Shown piece by piece: positions 6,694 to 8,639 of a DNA stretch of 8,639 nucleotides (position 1 is its first letter; the number at the start of each line of letters is the position of its first letter). Origin of the DNA: Betaproteobacteria bacterium (GTDB lineage: Bacteria > Pseudomonadota > Gammaproteobacteria > Burkholderiales > SG8-39); the NCBI GenBank assembly GCA_004298295.1, contig SCUH01000146.1, positions 1 to 8,639 on the forward strand, written 5' to 3'. The position numbers and the translations under genes were made by a program. The notes beneath the pieces are model-generated. The model was not told the origin of the DNA. It saw nothing but the letters and a program-made list of their open reading frames with translations, and did no database searches.

Positions 6694-7362
6694 ATGAGCC
6701 GCGCCATGTCAAGCGACCCCAAGTCACGCCTTTTCGAGCAGCTCGCGCGCGTCGGCACGGCACTCGCCAGCGCCGGGCGGCTGCAACTGCTGGAATTCCT
6801 CGCGCAGGGCGAGCGCAGCGTGGATACGCTCGCCGCGATGAGCGGCCTGTCGGTGGCGAACTGCTCCAAGCACCTGCAGACGCTGCGCCAGGCGGGGCTG
6901 GTCGTGGCGCGCAAGGAAGGGCTGCGCGTGTTCTACTCGGTTGCCGGCGACGACGTGATCGCGCTCTATTCCGCCCTGCAGCGCGTGGCCGAGAACCGCA
7001 TCGCGGAAGTCGAGCGGCTGCTGCGCACCTGGCTCGCGCACCGCGACGAGCTGGAGCCCATAGCCCCGGCGGAACTGATCGCGCGCGCCAGGAAGGGGCT
7101 CGTGACCGTGCTCGATGTGCGCCCCGCGGAGGAGTACGCCGCCGGGCATCTGCCCGGCGCGATCAACATTCCGGTCGACCAGCTCCTGAGCCGGCTGGCG
7201 AAGCTCCCCAAACGCAAGGAGATCGTCGCCTACTGCCGCGGACCGTATTGCCTGATGTCGTTCGACGCGGTCGAGGCCCTGCGCAAGCGCGGCCTCAAGG
7301 CGCGGCGCCTGAAGGACGGCTTCCCGGAGTGGCGCGCGGCGGGGCTGCCCGTAGAACGGTGA
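6694..7362 (+). CDS. ArsR-family transcriptional regulator fused to a rhodanese domain
   Basis: The product is 222 aa in two domains. Residues 10-95 form an ArsR winged helix (ASAGRLQLLEFLAQGERSV, recognition helix NCSKHLQTLRQAGLV, wing RKEGLRVFYSVAG). Residues 120-222 form a rhodanese domain (VLDVRPAEEYAAGHLPGAINIP; active loop C181-RGPYC186). Fusions of this type are found in sulfur-metabolising bacteria and are thought to answer to sulfane sulfur or persulfide. The only other cysteine is Cys57 at the start of the recognition helix, so the dithiol pair used by SqrR/BigR is not present and sensing probably lies in the rhodanese loop. Two starts are possible: ATG 6694 and ATG 6706. If TAGAAT at 6688-6693 is the -10, transcription would begin near 6700-6706, favouring a leaderless start at 6706. 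It is divergent from the hydroxylase-DsrE-SQR operon and overlaps the methyltransferase gene. Confidence 0.92.
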   Translation: MSRAMSSDPKSRLFEQLARVGTALASAGRLQLLEFLAQGERSVDTLAAMSGLSVANCSKHLQTLRQAGLVVARKEGLRVFYSVAGDDVIALYSALQRVAENRIAEVERLLRTWLAHRDELEPIAPAELIARARKGLVTVLDVRPAEEYAAGHLPGAINIPVDQLLSRLAKLPKRKEIVAYCRGPYCLMSFDAVEALRKRGLKARRLKDGFPEWRAAGLPVER

Positions 7363-8000
7363 CCCCGCAGCAGTACGACGCGTGGTATGGCTCGCCGCGC
7401 GGCCGCTGGATCGGTGACACCGAGTACCGGCTTCTCAACGGCATGCTCGCCCCGTCCGCGAGCAGCAGCATCCTCGACATCGGCTGCGGCACGGGCTACT
7501 TCAGCCGCCGCTTCGCGCGCGACGGACACGCGGTAACCGGCGTCGACATCGATCCGGCCATGATCGGCTTCGCGCGTGCGCACCGCGTTGCGGGCGAGGA
7601 CTACTTCGTCGCCGATGCGCTCGCCCTGCCGTTTGGCGACCGCGCATTCGATTACTGCATCTCGGTTACGGCGTTGTGCTTCGTGCGCGACGAACGCCGG
7701 GCGCTCGAGGAGATGGCGCGTGTCGCGCGGCGCGGTCTCGCCGTCGGCCTTCTCAACCGGCGCAGCCTGCTCTACTGGAAGAAGGGGCGCCACGGCGGCA
7801 CTGGGGCCTATCGGGGCGCGCATTGGCACACGGCACGCGAGGCGCAACATCTCCTCGCGGGCCTTCCCCTCGATACCCCGGCAATTCGCTCGGCCGTTTA
7901 CTTTCCCTGGGCGGACGCTGCAGGCCGATGGGTCGAGACGCAGATGTCCGGTCGGCTCCTGTGCGGTGCGTTTCTGGGACTCGCCACGGGCAAGTCCTGA
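7359..8000 (+). CDS. Class I SAM-dependent methyltransferase (UbiE/type-11-like)
   Basis: The product is 213 aa. Motif I is ILDIGCGTG at 38-46, the acidic end of beta-2 is GVDID at 61-65, and ADALALPFGDRAFDYCIS at about 86-102 covers motifs II-III, followed by LEEMARVARRG typical of the methyltransferase-11 group. The family methylates small molecules of many kinds. The cysteines and arrangement do not match the arsenite methyltransferase ArsM, so an arsenic role is not supported. I chose GTG at 7359-7361 because it overlaps the TGA of the ArsR-rhodanese gene (GTGA), and the protein then begins with VTPQQYDAWYGSPRG, the usual opening of such enzymes. The upstream in-frame extension is antigenic noise from the other gene's frame. 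Tight coupling implies the same inducer controls it; methylation of a sulfur compound is a guess. Confidence 0.85.
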   Translation: MTPQQYDAWYGSPRGRWIGDTEYRLLNGMLAPSASSSILDIGCGTGYFSRRFARDGHAVTGVDIDPAMIGFARAHRVAGEDYFVADALALPFGDRAFDYCISVTALCFVRDERRALEEMARVARRGLAVGLLNRRSLLYWKKGRHGGTGAYRGAHWHTAREAQHLLAGLPLDTPAIRSAVYFPWADAAGRWVETQMSGRLLCGAFLGLATGKS

Positions 8001-8017
8001 GGGGCGGCCCGCGCCCC
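8001..8017 (+). terminator. Short GC hairpin after the methyltransferase gene
   Basis: GGGGCG, loop GCCCG, CGCCCC begins immediately after the stop codon; the 6-bp stem has no T-tract. It is a weak candidate terminator for the regulator-methyltransferase unit. Confidence 0.3.
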
Positions 8018-8039
8018 CCGGGGACAAGCGAACAGGCGC

Positions 8040-8053
8040 CTGATCCAGATCAA
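8040..8053. promoter_or_regulatory. FNR/ANR-type box upstream of the EB_dh-like cytochrome
   Basis: CTGATCCAGATCAA matches TTGAT-N4-ATCAA at nine of ten defined positions and has a perfect TGATC/GATCA dyad. Its centre is about 74 bases before the ATG at 8121. A possible -10, CAAAAT at 8075-8080, would put the transcription start near 8087 and the box at about -41, the position of class II activation by FNR-family proteins. This suggests induction of the cytochrome gene at low oxygen. Confidence 0.6.
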
Positions 8054-8120
8054 GCCGGCGATTCCGCCGTCAGCCAAAATCCCTCGCATTCGACGACACT
8101 ACCGACCCGGAGGGGGCATC

Positions 8121-8639
8121 ATGAAATTGTCCGCAGTTTTCCTGGCTGTCAGCACGGTTTTCGCAGGCAGCGCCCTGGCGGCCGATCCCGCCAGCATCGA
8201 CTGGTCGAAAGTGCCGGTCACCAACGTGAAGCTCTTCTATCCCGGCCAGTCCTCCTACGAGTGGCTGCGCTCGGACAAGCACCCGGGCGCCAGCATGGTG
8301 AAGAAGGATACGGCTTGCGCCACCTGCCACTCGGGCAAGGAAGAGAAACTCGGCGAGAAGATCGTCAAGGGCGGAGCGCTCGAGCCGACGCCGGTGAAGG
8401 ACAAGAAGGGCGCGATCGAGCTGAAGGTGCAGGCCGCGTACGACGCGAAGAACGCCTACTTCCGCATGCAGTGGCCGACCGCTGCGAAGGGCCCCGGCGT
8501 CGAATATCCGTACTACCGGTTCGACGGCAAGGAGTGGAAGGTCTACGGCTACCCGAAGCTCGACAAGGTGGTGCAGGAGGGCAAGCAGCCGGGGATCTAC
8601 GAGGACCGCATGTCGCTCATGATCGACGATGGCAAGGTC
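8121..8639 (+). CDS. Exported c-type cytochrome with ethylbenzene-dehydrogenase-like haem domain (3' end outside window)
   Basis: The first 173 residues are present. Residues 1-20 are a Sec signal peptide (KLSAVFLAVSTVFAGSALA, cleavage after ALA-A). One c-type haem site, CATCH, is at 66-70, preceded by SYEWLRSDKHPGAS with His54 nearby. From about residue 98 the segment AIELKVQAAYDAKNAYFRMQWP resembles the start of the EB_dh domain (PF09459), the haem-binding fold of the gamma subunit of ethylbenzene dehydrogenase and related DMSO reductase type II enzymes. A domain pairing of CXXCH with EB_dh is known from stand-alone periplasmic cytochromes. The ATG has GGAGGGGG at 8109-8116 as ribosome site. 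Function is probably periplasmic electron transfer; the partner is unknown. An FNR-like box lies upstream. The domain call rests on residue pattern only, since most of the domain lies beyond the window. Confidence 0.75.
   Translation, partial: MKLSAVFLAVSTVFAGSALAADPASIDWSKVPVTNVKLFYPGQSSYEWLRSDKHPGASMVKKDTACATCHSGKEEKLGEKIVKGGALEPTPVKDKKGAIELKVQAAYDAKNAYFRMQWPTAAKGPGVEYPYYRFDGKEWKVYGYPKLDKVVQEGKQPGIYEDRMSLMIDDGKV

Noticed and set aside
7248..7358. Upstream start for the methyltransferase at 7248
   Set aside because: The added residues are a low-complexity shadow of the rhodanese domain. The family's N-terminus begins at the GTG at 7359.
6694..8000. Arsenic resistance operon (ArsR plus ArsM)
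   Set aside because: The regulator lacks the arsenic-binding cysteine motif and carries a rhodanese domain, and the methyltransferase lacks ArsM-like conserved cysteines. No arsC, acr3 or arsB gene is present.

Overview
The window is GC-rich, gene-dense bacterial DNA with no RNA genes, CRISPR array, insertion sequence or tRNA that I can see. A Bug/TctC-type periplasmic binding protein beside catabolic enzymes, together with the codon style, points to a betaproteobacterium (Burkholderiales/Rhodocyclales-like). That is inference from gene content, not a measured taxonomic assignment. No stretch longer than 300 bases lacks a gene.

Left region (1 to about 3755). The end of an M28 zinc peptidase (+) converges on a minus-strand catabolic gene set. 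In transcription order this set is a truncated acyl-CoA synthetase, a Bug solute receptor, an ACMSD/amidohydrolase-2 family enzyme and a class II aldolase-family protein. The last three are tightly packed (2-base gap, then a GTGA overlap). The set looks like uptake and breakdown of an unidentified carboxylate or aromatic acid.

Junction (about 3752-3762). The acyl-CoA synthetase (-) and a multihaem cytochrome c (+) meet head to head, and both lack their N-terminal halves. No mobile element lies between them. This is either a real deletion or rearrangement, or an assembly chimera, and the relation of the left and right regions should be treated as unproven.

Right region (about 3755 to 8639). 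The remaining cytochrome fragment carries four CXXCH sites and ends at a strong hairpin shared with the convergent operon. That minus-strand operon is, in order, a membrane di-iron hydroxylase (sterol desaturase family), a DsrE-like protein joined by an ATGA overlap, and an SQR/FCSD-like flavoprotein. Divergent from it, across only 29 bases holding a perfect 6+6 inverted repeat, is an ArsR-rhodanese fusion regulator overlapping (GTGA) a SAM methyltransferase. The combination suggests a module that senses and processes sulfide or sulfane sulfur, with a membrane hydroxylase and a methyltransferase whose roles are unknown. The window ends inside an exported c-type cytochrome with an ethylbenzene-dehydrogenase-like domain, preceded by a near-consensus FNR/ANR box, which suggests low-oxygen control.
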